Counted from the first letter of the stretch, positions 45,023 through 55,091 are shown. The stretch is 64,000 bases of DNA from Anaerolineaceae bacterium (GCA_016124855.1 WGMX01000023.1:124001-188000); one strand, 5' to 3'. Numbers and translations are program-made. Notes: a model not told the origin generated them from the sequence alone.

Positions 45023-45928
45023 ATGTCAGTTCGTTCACAAATTAAAGGGCTGATCCGGTTGACCCGTTGGAAAGAATATGTGCCTTTTGTTATACCGTTA
45101 ACGATTTTAGGGGCGCTCCTTGCAGCGCGTCCAAACAATACTTTACTGGACTGGCGTTTGATTGTGGTAACCGCGGCCAATATTCTGGCAGTGGCCTACG
45201 CATTTATGATTAATGATATCGAAGATGCGCCAGATGACGCGCGTGACCCTGATCGAGCTGCGCGTAATCCAATCACGATGGGCGAGATTGGGGTGCGTTT
45301 CGGTTATGCGGCCTGTCGAGCAGTTGCGGCTGTTACACTTCTGCTTTATGCTCTGGGTGGATTTTGGGCGCTCATTATCGGTATTGCAACCTTGTTATTG
45401 TCGCATCTTTATTCTTGGCGACCTGTGCGTTTGAAGGCTTGGCCCATCACTGATATTGTCTCGCATTCTTTGATGCTCAGTGGATTACTTTTACTGGCAG
45501 GCTATTTTACATATCATAATGAACCCGGCATCGTTTGGTTCGTAGCGGCTGCTGTCACCTTGATTTCCGTGTATGGTCAGCTCTATAACCAGTTGCGGGA
45601 TTATGACATGGATAAGGCCGCTGGTTTATATAATACCGCGATTGTTCTTGGAGAAAATAATACACGAATTGCCATGTATGCGGCGGTAGCATTGGCAGGA
45701 GTTTGCTTTATGGCTGCGCTTGTACAAGGTGCTTTCCCGTTGTGGTTAGGTCTTGTGGTGTTGATTGCCATTCCGATCAGCAGTGTGTTTAGTCCCAAGA
45801 CTGATATGCGTGGTGGGAAAGCTGTTGATGTGAGCGGTGGCTTGCAAATTCAGAGTTTGATGATTGCTAATGTGACGGTTGCCGTTTGGTTGGTATGGGC
45901 AATTGTCACTCAGCTAAAACTTTTCTAA
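45023..45928 (+). CDS. UbiA-family prenyltransferase
   Basis: A 301-residue protein with eight or nine membrane helices. First Asp-rich motif YAFMINDIEDAPDDARDPDR (about 59-78); second YNQLRDYDMDKAAGLYN (about 191-207). These bind the prenyl-diphosphate via Mg. The acceptor (quinone ring, chlorophyllide, lipid or other) cannot be told. Start ATG with GGGAGGGG 8 nt upstream. It is followed by a strong terminator, so it is a single-gene unit, divergent from the M1 peptidase. Confidence 0.9.
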   Translation: MSVRSQIKGLIRLTRWKEYVPFVIPLTILGALLAARPNNTLLDWRLIVVTAANILAVAYAFMINDIEDAPDDARDPDRAARNPITMGEIGVRFGYAACRAVAAVTLLLYALGGFWALIIGIATLLLSHLYSWRPVRLKAWPITDIVSHSLMLSGLLLLAGYFTYHNEPGIVWFVAAAVTLISVYGQLYNQLRDYDMDKAAGLYNTAIVLGENNTRIAMYAAVALAGVCFMAALVQGAFPLWLGLVVLIAIPISSVFSPKTDMRGGKAVDVSGGLQIQSLMIANVTVAVWLVWAIVTQLKLF

Positions 45929-45952
45929 GATTTTATGCAACTAAAATTGTTT

Positions 45953-45981
45953 TCAGGGGTCACAAACCCCTGATTTTATTT
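45953..45981 (+). terminator. Rho-independent terminator after the UbiA gene
   Basis: TCAGGGGT (45953-45960) pairs perfectly with ACCCCTGA (45966-45973) around CACAA and is followed by TTTTATTT. Confidence 0.92.
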
Positions 45982-46078
45982 CCATATTTTTTGCCATATC
46001 ACAATTTTCATAGGCTCTTCATGGCGCATGAGAGGGGCTTACCCTATAATGAATACATTCCTCTAACTAAACAGTTTC

Positions 46079-49000
46079 ATGGGATTACTTCAGATGGTGA
46101 ATGGCAGCGGTAACAAAGCAACAATCCTTATAGTGGATGATATTCCCGATACCGTACAGCTTCTTAAAGATTGGTTGGAAAGTCATGACTTTAATGCTAT
46201 TGGCGTGACCAGTAGTCTCGAAGCGTTAGATCTTGCAGAGCAGCATAAGCCAGATTTGATTCTGCTCGATGTTATGATGCCGAAAATGGACGGAATGGAA
46301 ACCTGCCGCCGTTTGAAGGCCAACCCACGCACCTCTACCATTCCCGTGGTAATTGTCACAGCTAAAAATCCAAGTGATGCGCGTGCCGAAGGCATGATGG
46401 CGGGCGCAGTTGACTATATTACCAAGCCTGTCAATTTGGCTGATCTAATCAAGCGTATTGAAACAGTGCTTTCAACGACCACACAAGAACCGGCTGATGT
46501 GCAGCGCTTACTAGAGGAGGTTGCACATTCGGCATTGACCATTATGCCGAGCGATATGGTGTGGTTGTTAGGTGTGGACAACGATGAGCAAGTGCTGCGA
46601 AGTCGTATTCTGGCGACAACTGGTGGCGCACGGGTAGAAACCGAATTCCTATTGAATGCAGCAAATGGCCAGTCTATTCCCAAGTTCTCTTTATCCGATA
46701 GTGCAAATCCGTTTTGTTCAACTTTATTTACGCGCAAGATGTCGGTGAACCTCACGACTGAAAGTTTACGGGACAATCCATCGACAGAGCCGATTTTTAA
46801 GGCGACGGAACTGCTTCGATTAAACTATCTGACAGTTGTTCCCTTAACGGCTGCCGGTAAAACACCGGGCGTTATGGTTTTGGGTGATTTGCAACCGCAT
46901 GATATGGAAACGCCACGTGCCAGACAAATTTTGACTTCACTCGGCACGCAGGCGGCGATTGCCCTGGATTATTCTCGCCTAATAAGTGATTTAACCCAGC
47001 GCGAGAATGATATGCGGCGTGAGCAGGCTTTCCGCCAAATGATATTAGATACGATGAGCGACGGATTGGTGGTTATTGATTCGAAGGGGACGATCAGTTA
47101 TATCAACCGGCGCTTTCTGCGGATGACCAATTATCCAAAAGGCTATTTGGAAGGACACTCTGTTGGAGAATTGTTTCATCCCGATGATCGGGTTGAAGTT
47201 ATGGTCGGTCTGCTGCGCGAAGGTATCGCGACGATGAAGTTTGAGCAGCGGTTAGTGACGCGCGAAAACCGTGTTATTCCTGTTTGGTTAACGCGGTCGC
47301 GGGCACAATCTGATGATTTACAGGTGATTGTGTTGAGTGATATGACCGAGCAGAAACGGCGCGAAGATGAATTGGAGCGCCAAACGGGGCGCTTGATGGC
47401 ACTCAATCAGGCCGCACACACCATCACCGCAAATCTTTCGCTGCATGAGACACTCAAAAATATTCTGAACTCTGCCCGAAAAGTGGTGGAGGCGCAGGGG
47501 GCTTCACTTTTCCTGATCAACAAAGATAACCCTGAAGAATTGATTGTAGTGGCCGCCGATGGCACGGGATCAGATATTCTTCAAGGACTAAGAGTATCAC
47601 TTGGAGAAGGTGTTGCGGGGTATGTTGCCCGTGAGGCTAAGTCGCAGTTGGTGGGAGATGCTGAGCTAGAACCACGCCACTACAAGGGTGTTGACGAGCA
47701 AACGGGCATGAGTACTCGTGCATTGATCGCTGTTCCTCTGATTAATGCTGATAGGGTAATCGGTGTTTTGGAAGTTGTGAATAAAGTCAACGAAAGTTAT
47801 TTTACGCAGGATGATGTTCGACTGTTGGAGAGTATGGCTGGTACTGCCGCTGTTTCAATCGTCAATGCTCGACTGTTTGATGAAACGCAGCGCCGGGTGA
47901 ATGAATTGGCAACCATTCTGAATGCAAGTGGTGCTGCATCTTCTACCCTGCAATTTTCACAAGTTTTGGAAGGTATCGCCCGAAATCTTTCTGATGGGCT
48001 TGAAGTTGGACGCTGCACGATCATGTCGTGGAATCAGCCGAAAAACCGCCTTGAGTCACTCGCAGAAATTTGCGATTTAAGCTGGAATGTTGAAAGTGCC
48101 CCGAAACGTGATTTTACTTCTGAGCCGTTTGTCCAGATGACACTAGAGGGCGGCACGATGGTCCACGCCTCTACCTTAGATACTGATTTGTCCCCGGAAT
48201 ATCGCGGTCGCCTCGAATCAATCGGGATGCTTAGCATAATCGCACTTCCAATTCGACTCAAAAATCTGGTTGTGGGTTCGGTTAACCTCTATAGTAACAA
48301 TGGCCGGGCCGCATTTAGCGACGATGACACCTCAGAAGTAGATGCCATCGTGCGAACTTGGCAGGATAATCAATCCGGGTCGAATTCCTTGTCAGATGTA
48401 CCGCCGGAAAACATTGATGATCTCGTCATACAACTGATGAATGTCGGCACTGCCTGTTGGGTGAGTGTTCGTTCATGGCAAACCAGTGATGACTTTAGTT
48501 ACTTGCTGCGAGAAAAAGGCTATGCAGAATGGACGCGTAGACCGGGAACCACATTAGCAATTGAAAATTATCCGACAATGCAAGCCGTAATTAACCAACA
48601 AGAAGTTCGGATGGGAACTCGTTCCGGTATAAATGATGACGCATCTGAAGTGGAATGGCTTGTTCATCGCGGTGGGCAATCTTTCATGGCGGTCCCACTT
48701 ATCGAACGTGGCACAACAGTCGGTATCGTCAAGCTGGTTAGCCAAGAAGATCGGTTGTTTGACGAAGATGAGGTTCGTTTGGCACAGGGTATCGCCAACG
48801 TGGTGAGTAGTGCAATGGAGAACGCCCGTTTGTATCAATCGCTTGATAGCCGTGCCAAAGCTCTTGAGAGTGCTTACAAAGAATTGCAGGAAGCGGATAA
48901 AGCGAAAGACGAGTTTATCCAGAATGTTTCTCATGAACTTCGGACACCATTGATTTCGGTCATTGGCTATGGCAGTTTGCTGCAAGAGGGCGAGTTTGGG

Positions 49001-49585
49001 CCAATAAACGATGACCAGCGAGATGCGTTAGGAAATATTCTTCAAAAGTCGCAGAAACTCGCCGACATTGTACAAGATATTGTATCGGTACAAGCCTTGG
49101 AAACTCAGACATTTGACCGCAAGCCAATGAATTTGGTCGAAGTGGCTACCGAGGTGTTGAGTAAATACAAGAAACCGGCTGAAGAAGCAAATCTTCACTT
49201 TAACCTTCGCGTTTCGGCGGATTTCCCTCAAGTGGTGGCTGATCCAAAGCATATAAGCGATGTGTTTGATAAACTGCTTGATAATGCCGTTAAATTTGGA
49301 CGTAACGGCGGTACGATCGACGTTGTTTTACAGGATACAAACAGTGCAGTCGTGCAGGTGGCAATTCGTGATTATGGTATTGGAATTGACCCCAGCGAAC
49401 ATCAAAAGATATTCCGACGGTTTTATCAGGTTGATGGCGGTGTCGCACGGCGTTACCCCGGAACGGGTCTTGGTTTGGCGATTGCCAAATCAATAGTTGA
49501 AGGGCATGGCGGGCGTATCGGTGTAAAAAGTAATCTGAATGAAGGCGCAACATTTGTATTTACAGTTCCCAAGAACGGTATTTGA
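46079..49585 (+). CDS. Large soluble hybrid histidine kinase (REC-GAF-PAS-GAF-kinase)
   Basis: An 1168-residue protein without membrane helices. N-terminal receiver (about 12-130; phospho-Asp in LILLDVMMPKMDG). GAF-like region (about 145-305), PAS domain (about 317-430; FRQMILDTMSDGLVVIDS), GAF domains (about 450-600, 615-770, 790-930). HisKA VSHELRTPLISVIGYG (phospho-His about 952) and HATPase_c with DKLLDNAVKFGRNG, IRDYGIGIDPSEH and PGTGLGLAIAKSIVEGHGG. A TATAAT at 46045-46050 is a likely -10. Start ATG 46079 or ATG 46094; neither has a good SD. An input receiver suggests it is driven by another kinase. Confidence 0.9.
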   Translation: MGLLQMVNGSGNKATILIVDDIPDTVQLLKDWLESHDFNAIGVTSSLEALDLAEQHKPDLILLDVMMPKMDGMETCRRLKANPRTSTIPVVIVTAKNPSDARAEGMMAGAVDYITKPVNLADLIKRIETVLSTTTQEPADVQRLLEEVAHSALTIMPSDMVWLLGVDNDEQVLRSRILATTGGARVETEFLLNAANGQSIPKFSLSDSANPFCSTLFTRKMSVNLTTESLRDNPSTEPIFKATELLRLNYLTVVPLTAAGKTPGVMVLGDLQPHDMETPRARQILTSLGTQAAIALDYSRLISDLTQRENDMRREQAFRQMILDTMSDGLVVIDSKGTISYINRRFLRMTNYPKGYLEGHSVGELFHPDDRVEVMVGLLREGIATMKFEQRLVTRENRVIPVWLTRSRAQSDDLQVIVLSDMTEQKRREDELERQTGRLMALNQAAHTITANLSLHETLKNILNSARKVVEAQGASLFLINKDNPEELIVVAADGTGSDILQGLRVSLGEGVAGYVAREAKSQLVGDAELEPRHYKGVDEQTGMSTRALIAVPLINADRVIGVLEVVNKVNESYFTQDDVRLLESMAGTAAVSIVNARLFDETQRRVNELATILNASGAASSTLQFSQVLEGIARNLSDGLEVGRCTIMSWNQPKNRLESLAEICDLSWNVESAPKRDFTSEPFVQMTLEGGTMVHASTLDTDLSPEYRGRLESIGMLSIIALPIRLKNLVVGSVNLYSNNGRAAFSDDDTSEVDAIVRTWQDNQSGSNSLSDVPPENIDDLVIQLMNVGTACWVSVRSWQTSDDFSYLLREKGYAEWTRRPGTTLAIENYPTMQAVINQQEVRMGTRSGINDDASEVEWLVHRGGQSFMAVPLIERGTTVGIVKLVSQEDRLFDEDEVRLAQGIANVVSSAMENARLYQSLDSRAKALESAYKELQEADKAKDEFIQNVSHELRTPLISVIGYGSLLQEGEFGPINDDQRDALGNILQKSQKLADIVQDIVSVQALETQTFDRKPMNLVEVATEVLSKYKKPAEEANLHFNLRVSADFPQVVADPKHISDVFDKLLDNAVKFGRNGGTIDVVLQDTNSAVVQVAIRDYGIGIDPSEHQKIFRRFYQVDGGVARRYPGTGLGLAIAKSIVEGHGGRIGVKSNLNEGATFVFTVPKNGI

Positions 49586-49986
49586 ATCTTAACTCCATGA
49601 CACTCAACGCAATTCACACCATTCTCTTTAACATGCATATTTTGTATTCGTTTGCGCTAGCTGTTTGGGCGGCGGTAATGGCCGGTCGAAATCAGTCTAT
49701 CTCTGGAAATTACTGGGGCGCTGTGGCGACATCGACTATTTTAGCGGCAGTCGTGCTGCTCTTAGGTGTTATCATGACTGCGCAAGGTTTGCGGCTCGCC
49801 CGAACGACCATATATTTTCTTTACATGGCGTGGCTGGTCATTATTATGCCCGGTTTGTACTCGCTGCTTCGCGGGCGTGATGACCGCAGCGCGGCTATCG
49901 CTTTTTCTCTGCTTAGTTTTTTCAATGTTTTTACATCAATCAGTATGTTCCAACGTGGCTTGATTACGCCATGGTTGCCCCAGTAA
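49582..49986 (+). CDS. Small four-helix membrane protein of unknown function
   Basis: A 134-residue protein with four hydrophobic helices (about 13-30, 42-68, 72-92, 102-121). The TTG start overlaps the kinase stop (TTGA), which suggests coupling; ATG 49597 is the alternative. There are no recognised motifs. It could be a membrane partner for the soluble kinase upstream, but that rests only on position. Confidence 0.65.
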   Translation: MNLNSMTLNAIHTILFNMHILYSFALAVWAAVMAGRNQSISGNYWGAVATSTILAAVVLLLGVIMTAQGLRLARTTIYFLYMAWLVIIMPGLYSLLRGRDDRSAAIAFSLLSFFNVFTSISMFQRGLITPWLPQ

Positions 49987-50052
49987 GACACATATTCTCC
50001 GAAATCCTGCTATACTTTTTAGCTGTGCGATTTAGAGTGGAGGATAAGCATT

Positions 50053-51513
50053 TTGGTACGTCAAGTCCGTCTTGCAGAACTTGAACTGCCTGCGTTTGGG
50101 TTGCCAACCGTCGAACCGGCAATTCCCGCAGAGATATATCTGAAACGCAACAAGGTTGCTCAAAATCTATGGTTTTGGCGACGTTTGAACGCCGTTGTGG
50201 TTTATGGTGACCGGGAACACTCGGCAAATCTTGCTTATTTGACTGGCTATGATCCACGATTTGAAGAAGCCCTGCTCATATTTAATTTACAGCCAGAAGC
50301 ATCCGATGCAGCTACCACTCGTACCGATATGATCCCCAATCGGCTGCCTGATCGAACGCCTACGCTCCTTGTTGGAAATGAAGGGTGGGCATATGCGTCT
50401 GTAAGCCCCATACCATTGAATAAAGTGCTGTATCAGAATTTTAGTTTACCGGGACAACCGCGCAATTCAAGCGAGTCATTAACGACAATTTTACGAAAAG
50501 CCGGGATTAGCGAAGATGCAAAAGTCGGTGTCGTCGGCTGGAAATCTTTTACCGATGAAGATGTCGCGGGTGAAAATAGCTGGCTAGACGTACCTGCTTA
50601 TATCGCCGATACATTACGCTCCATTGTAGGCGAAAAAGGCGATGTCGTTAACGTCACTGATTCACTAATTGACCCCGTAGACGGGTTGAAAAACATTAAT
50701 GATGTTGATCAGTTGGCTGTTTTTGAGTTTGCTGCGACTCATACATCGCAGTCGTTACGAAATGTGTTGTTCGGCCTGAAGGCAGGCATGGCCGAATATG
50801 AAGCTGTGCAATTGATGCAACTCAACGGTATTCCTCATTCCGTGCATTTGATGCTATCCAGTGGCGAGCGAACAAAACTTGGTTTGGCTAGCCCATCATC
50901 AAAAGTGATCAAACATGGCGATCCGTTTACGATGGCTTTCGGGTTATTTGGGGCTTTGAATGCCCGCGCTGGATTTGTGGTTAATGACGCTGAAGAACTG
51001 CCCGACTCGATACGAGATTATGTGGATAAGTTAGTCGTGCCATACTTCCAAGCAGTTGTGGATTGGTATGAGTTGGTGGGCATTGGTGTGACGGGTGGAG
51101 AGCTATACGCTGCGGTTCATAAACATATTGGCGATCCTTTCTTTGGTGTCAGTCTTAATCCGGGACACTTTATTCATCTCGATGAGTGGGCTCATTCACC
51201 TGTATATCAGGATTCAACGGTGCCATTGAAATCAGGAATGGCTCTGCAAGTCGATGTGATACCCGCGACGGGAACGGACTACTTTACGACCAATATTGAA
51301 GACGGGATCGCATTAGCGGATGAGGAACTGAGGGGTGCCTTTGCGGAACGCTATCCAGAGGCATGGACACGTATTCAGGCGCGGCGAGACTATATGCAAA
51401 ATGTTTTGGGTATTCACCTAAAGCCCGAAGTGCTGCCGTTCAGCAATATTCCTGCCTATTTGCCACCTTATCTGCTGAGTCCACAACGGGCGATGCAGAT
51501 AATAGACATGTGA
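50053..51513 (+). CDS. M24 (aminopeptidase P/creatinase)-fold protein, probably lacking metal ligands
   Basis: A 486-residue protein. Residues about 35-200 resemble the creatinase N-terminal domain (VVVYGDREHSANLAYLTGYD). Residues about 230-450 have the pita-bread layout: DQLAVFEFAATHTSQSLRNV, GHFIHLDEWAHSPV and NIEDGIALADEEL. The positions of the first two metal Asp residues (usual pattern D-x-G...D) read TMAFGLFGALNARAG, so both Asp appear replaced, and the first metal Glu position reads QVDVIPA. The retained His and last Glu fit a non-catalytic or altered-site member. TTG start with GGAGG 10 nt upstream; the next gene follows after 12 nt. Confidence 0.72.
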   Translation: MVRQVRLAELELPAFGLPTVEPAIPAEIYLKRNKVAQNLWFWRRLNAVVVYGDREHSANLAYLTGYDPRFEEALLIFNLQPEASDAATTRTDMIPNRLPDRTPTLLVGNEGWAYASVSPIPLNKVLYQNFSLPGQPRNSSESLTTILRKAGISEDAKVGVVGWKSFTDEDVAGENSWLDVPAYIADTLRSIVGEKGDVVNVTDSLIDPVDGLKNINDVDQLAVFEFAATHTSQSLRNVLFGLKAGMAEYEAVQLMQLNGIPHSVHLMLSSGERTKLGLASPSSKVIKHGDPFTMAFGLFGALNARAGFVVNDAEELPDSIRDYVDKLVVPYFQAVVDWYELVGIGVTGGELYAAVHKHIGDPFFGVSLNPGHFIHLDEWAHSPVYQDSTVPLKSGMALQVDVIPATGTDYFTTNIEDGIALADEELRGAFAERYPEAWTRIQARRDYMQNVLGIHLKPEVLPFSNIPAYLPPYLLSPQRAMQIIDM

Positions 51514-51525
51514 GTAGGCCGTGGC

Positions 51526-54117
51526 GTGAAAATTATCCTCACCCATGAAAATGCTGATTTTGATGCCGTAGCAGGATTGTTGGCCGCTGCGCGTTTGCAT
51601 CCGGATTATATTCCAGTGCTGCCGCAACGGCTTAACCAAAACGTGGTGCGATTCTTAGCACTTTATGGCAGCGCCTTTCCTTTCGTGTATCAATCGGATT
51701 TGACGGCTCGTGCTATTAGTCATGTACTGCTTGTTGATACGCAGCGCATGGCATCAATTAAACACATCCGTAAGGATGCACACGTCATGATTATTGACCA
51801 TCATCCTGCAAGTGGGGAAGCAATTCCACATCAATCTTTTTCATATGAGCCAGTTGGCGCAGTGACCACATTGATGGTGGAACAAATTAGACAAAAAGGG
51901 ATTGCCATCAACTCGCTTGAGGCAACTCTGCTGATGTTGGGGATATATGAAGATACGGGCACACTGACCTATGGAACGACTACTGCGCGCGATATAAAGG
52001 CTGCAAGTTGGTTGTTGGAGCATCAAGCTGTCCTAGATACGGTTCGACGTTTTCTTTCCCCCTCTCTAAGTGATGAACAGCAGAATTTACTTGAATTATT
52101 GCTATCACATATGGAAACGCGTGACATTCAGGGTTATAGCGTTTCGCTGAGTGCGGTAACGGTGTCTGAATACATACCGGAGGTTAGCAGCGTGGCGCAC
52201 CGGCTGCGCGATTTGTTGAGTTCGGCAGCGTTATTCGTCATCGTTGACATGCCGAGCAGCAAACTGCTGGTTGCACGGTCAACTGTTGATGCCATTCATG
52301 TGGGTGATGTTGCGCGCGCCTTAGGTGGGGGAGGGCATGGACGAGCAGCTGCGGCTACAATTCGCGATCTTTCGCTAGAAGAAATCATCGCCTCAGTTTG
52401 GCAAGAGCTTGAGTCATCAGTTTTACCTATGACTCGTGTTGCAGATTTGATGTCGTTTGGTGTTCAAACGGTCGAAGTAGGGCAACCCTTAAGCGCAGTT
52501 ATTCGGCGGTTGAGGCAAATTGGACATGAGGGCTATCCTGTTGTGGAGGCGGGACGCGTCGTAGGGCTGCTTACGCGACGTGATCTGGATCGTGCTGATG
52601 AGCATCAAATGCGAGATTTGCTGGTCCGAGATGTCATGTCGGCGGGCAATGTGACTCTGATGGCAAAGGAGTCGGTATTCGAACTGGAAAAGGTTATGTT
52701 AGAGACGGGGTGGGGACAAATTCCAGTTGTTGATGAGGCTGGCAAGTTAATCGGAATTGTTACCCGGACAGACTTGTTAAAGTATTGGTCAACTTTGCAT
52801 CCGACTTTGCATTATTCTGAACGCTCGCTTACGAGTCAACAATTCGAAAATATACTCGGCAAACATGCGGCGGCGTTTATTCAAATTGTGGCCGAAATAG
52901 CACAAAAATCTGCTGTAAGTGTTTATTTAGTCGGTGGTGTTGTCAGGGATTTGCTTTTGGGACGGGCAAATTTTGACATTGATTTTGTTGTGGAAGGCAA
53001 TGCTATTGAGTTCGCGGAAGGAATTCAACGGCAAAGAGGTGGACAACTGACGGCATACAAACCTTTTGGAACTGCCAAATGGAAGCCCTCGAATGAAAGT
53101 TCATTGGATCATATTGATTTTGCTTCTGCCCGATACGAATTTTATGAGCATCCGACTGCCCTGCCTACTGTTTATGACAGTTCCATAAAGCTGGATTTGC
53201 AGCGACGTGATTTTACGATTAACACGCTCGCTGTTCGGGTGAGTCCGGTTTCGATGTTTGGTCGTATCGTCGATTATTACGGCGGGCAGCGTGATTTAGA
53301 AGCGAGATTAGTGCGTGTATTGCACAGTTTGAGTTTTATTGATGACCCAACGCGTATTTTACGCGCATTTCGATTCGAGCGGCGTTTGGGGTTTAAGATA
53401 GAGCAACATACGTTAGAGCTGATTAAGACCGCACTGCCGATGTTAGCGCGAATTACCGGAGAACGCTTACGTAATGAGCTTAGTTTGCTTCTCAATGAAA
53501 ATCAACCTGAACAAGGCTTAGTGAATTTGCAGGATGAGGGTGTGTTGGTTGCTATTCACCCTGCTTTCCGTATAAACAATATTGCTAGAGATGCTTTCCA
53601 AAATGTGAGGACTATACAGCCGAGTGGAACAGCCTTACCAACACCCTTGACCGACCTTTATTGGCATATTTTGTTCAGTCAGCTTGAAATGACCAAACTT
53701 CAATCAGTTTGTGATCGATTGATGTTTGGACGTAAGATGACCGAGTCTCTGTTAAAAGCCTCAGAGTTGGTTCATCAAGTTGGTGCACTGTCGCAATCCG
53801 GAATACGACCAAGTGTGATTGTGAGCTACCTCAAAAATGTTCCAGAGCTTGCGTTGTTAGCCTTATGGTATGTTTCAGATAATCTGCAAGTGCGCGAAAA
53901 CCTAACCAATTATTGGACTACGTGGCGGCATAAGCAGCCAATTGCTACTGGCGAGACGCTGAAGCAAATGGGACTTAAAGCTGGGCCATGTTATCGACTA
54001 ATTTTGACACGCGTGCGGGAAGCTTGGCTTGATGGATTTGTTCAGAACGAAATGGAAGAAAAGGAACTCCTTAATCGTTTGATCCACGATGAAAGGATTT
54101 GCGATGACCACACGTGA
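51526..54117 (+). CDS. DHH-CBS-tRNA nucleotidyltransferase fusion (CCA/A-adding type)
   Basis: An 863-residue protein in three parts. DHH/DHHA1 phosphoesterase (about 1-300): HENADFDAVAG, IDHHPASGE and GGGGHGRAAAATIRD. Two CBS domains (about 305-430): GYPVVEAGRVVGLLTRRDLD and QIPVVDEAGKLIGIVTRTDL. Class II poly(A)/CCA polymerase (about 450-863): GGVVRDLLLGRANFDIDFVV with two catalytic Asp, RRDFTINTLAV, and DDPTRILRAFRFERRLGF. This layout is known for bacterial A-adding enzymes with a separate CC-adding partner, and for related proteins. It adds or repairs the 3' end of tRNA. GTG start. The 3' end overlaps the GNAT gene by 14 nt. Confidence 0.92.
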   Translation: MKIILTHENADFDAVAGLLAAARLHPDYIPVLPQRLNQNVVRFLALYGSAFPFVYQSDLTARAISHVLLVDTQRMASIKHIRKDAHVMIIDHHPASGEAIPHQSFSYEPVGAVTTLMVEQIRQKGIAINSLEATLLMLGIYEDTGTLTYGTTTARDIKAASWLLEHQAVLDTVRRFLSPSLSDEQQNLLELLLSHMETRDIQGYSVSLSAVTVSEYIPEVSSVAHRLRDLLSSAALFVIVDMPSSKLLVARSTVDAIHVGDVARALGGGGHGRAAAATIRDLSLEEIIASVWQELESSVLPMTRVADLMSFGVQTVEVGQPLSAVIRRLRQIGHEGYPVVEAGRVVGLLTRRDLDRADEHQMRDLLVRDVMSAGNVTLMAKESVFELEKVMLETGWGQIPVVDEAGKLIGIVTRTDLLKYWSTLHPTLHYSERSLTSQQFENILGKHAAAFIQIVAEIAQKSAVSVYLVGGVVRDLLLGRANFDIDFVVEGNAIEFAEGIQRQRGGQLTAYKPFGTAKWKPSNESSLDHIDFASARYEFYEHPTALPTVYDSSIKLDLQRRDFTINTLAVRVSPVSMFGRIVDYYGGQRDLEARLVRVLHSLSFIDDPTRILRAFRFERRLGFKIEQHTLELIKTALPMLARITGERLRNELSLLLNENQPEQGLVNLQDEGVLVAIHPAFRINNIARDAFQNVRTIQPSGTALPTPLTDLYWHILFSQLEMTKLQSVCDRLMFGRKMTESLLKASELVHQVGALSQSGIRPSVIVSYLKNVPELALLALWYVSDNLQVRENLTNYWTTWRHKQPIATGETLKQMGLKAGPCYRLILTRVREAWLDGFVQNEMEEKELLNRLIHDERICDDHT

Positions 54118-54628
54118 ACAATCGGTTCTTAACATCTCGCTTCCGGTGGTCATACGGATAGCGACACAGGATGATTTGCCACGTCTTGAATGGTATGGGC
54201 AATATATCCATTTTCGCAATTTATTCCGCCGCGCGTACCGCGATCAACAACTTGGAACGCGGCTTATGCTGGTGGCAGATTGCAATGGTTTTCCCATTGG
54301 TCACGTCTTTATGTTATTTTTGGATGATGGTGAAGGTAATAGGCAAGGTTATTTGTATTCACTACGTGTGATGGAGATGTTTCATTCGAGGGGAATCGGA
54401 ACGGGATTATTGATTGAGGCCGAAGCGCAGCTTGCAACACGTGGCTATGATCATATAACGATTGCGGCAGCTAAAACCAACCCGGCAGCGCGAAGACTTT
54501 ATGAGCGTTTAGGTTATAAAGTCTTTACGGATGATAAGGGCGAATGGAGCTATACTGATCATCTGGGCAAGGTGCGACATGTTACGGAACCATGTTGGCT
54601 GTTGCAGAAAACAATCACTTTGCGTTAA
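54104..54628 (+). CDS. GNAT-family N-acetyltransferase
   Basis: A 174-residue protein with the acetyl-CoA motif A RVMEMFHSRGIGTGLLIEAE (R/Q-x-x-G-x-G/A) and motif B NPAARRLYERLGYKVF. ATG 54104 is preferred to ATG 54089 because AAAGGA is correctly spaced from it. It overlaps the tRNA nucleotidyltransferase gene. The acceptor is unknown; a mixed aromatic N-terminal part (LEWYGQYIHFRNLFRRAYRD) is typical of the RimI-like group. Confidence 0.88.
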   Translation: MTTREQSVLNISLPVVIRIATQDDLPRLEWYGQYIHFRNLFRRAYRDQQLGTRLMLVADCNGFPIGHVFMLFLDDGEGNRQGYLYSLRVMEMFHSRGIGTGLLIEAEAQLATRGYDHITIAAAKTNPAARRLYERLGYKVFTDDKGEWSYTDHLGKVRHVTEPCWLLQKTITLR

Positions 54629-54726
54629 AATGCCCACCCATGCCTGTGGCTGTATACAATCCGATGTGTTCGGGTTGATTGGTTGCGGTGTGGCTAGTTG
54701 AACCATGAAAGGACGTTTCGCACTAT

Positions 54727-55062
54727 ATGAATATCAAGCAATCCTCCGTTCGTGTTACCCGTTGGCACGGTAGTCAACACCCCACATTTTCTGCGATCAC
54801 CCGTGATATGAAAAAAGAAGGACTTCGCCCTTACATGTGGGTGAATTCGCCAAATCACCGGTATGGGGTACGTACGCACGGATATGATAAAGTTTTGTAT
54901 GTTGTTGAGGGTACGGTTGAAATCAGCTTGCCCGATTCAAACCAACGCATGAATTTGCGTGCCGGCGACCGTGTGGATATTCCCGCGGGTGTGCGGCATG
55001 GTACGGTTGTCGGCGCGAACGGCGCAAAATGTGTCGAAGCGGCAGTGGCGCGTCAATCATAA
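54727..55062 (+). CDS. Small single-domain cupin
   Basis: A 111-residue protein with cupin motif 1 around GVRTHGYDKVLYVVEGTVEI (His and Glu metal-type residues) and motif 2 NLRAGDRVDIPAGVRHGTVV (P-x-G-x-x-H). Such small cupins bind a metal and may act as sugar-isomerase-like enzymes or sensors. The SD is AAAGGA at about 54709. A terminator follows, so it is a single-gene unit. Confidence 0.85.
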   Translation: MNIKQSSVRVTRWHGSQHPTFSAITRDMKKEGLRPYMWVNSPNHRYGVRTHGYDKVLYVVEGTVEISLPDSNQRMNLRAGDRVDIPAGVRHGTVVGANGAKCVEAAVARQS

Positions 55063-55091
55063 CTAGGAATCATTGGTTGGATGTTATTTTA

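Noticed and set aside
44902..45180. N-terminal extension of the M1 peptidase open frame
   Set aside because: It overlaps the divergent UbiA gene, whose RBS and start are strong, and it would bury the lipoprotein signal that begins near 44901.
54104..54130. GAAC...GTTC near 54115 as a second SOS box
   Set aside because: The spacing is five nt, not four, and it lies within coding sequence.
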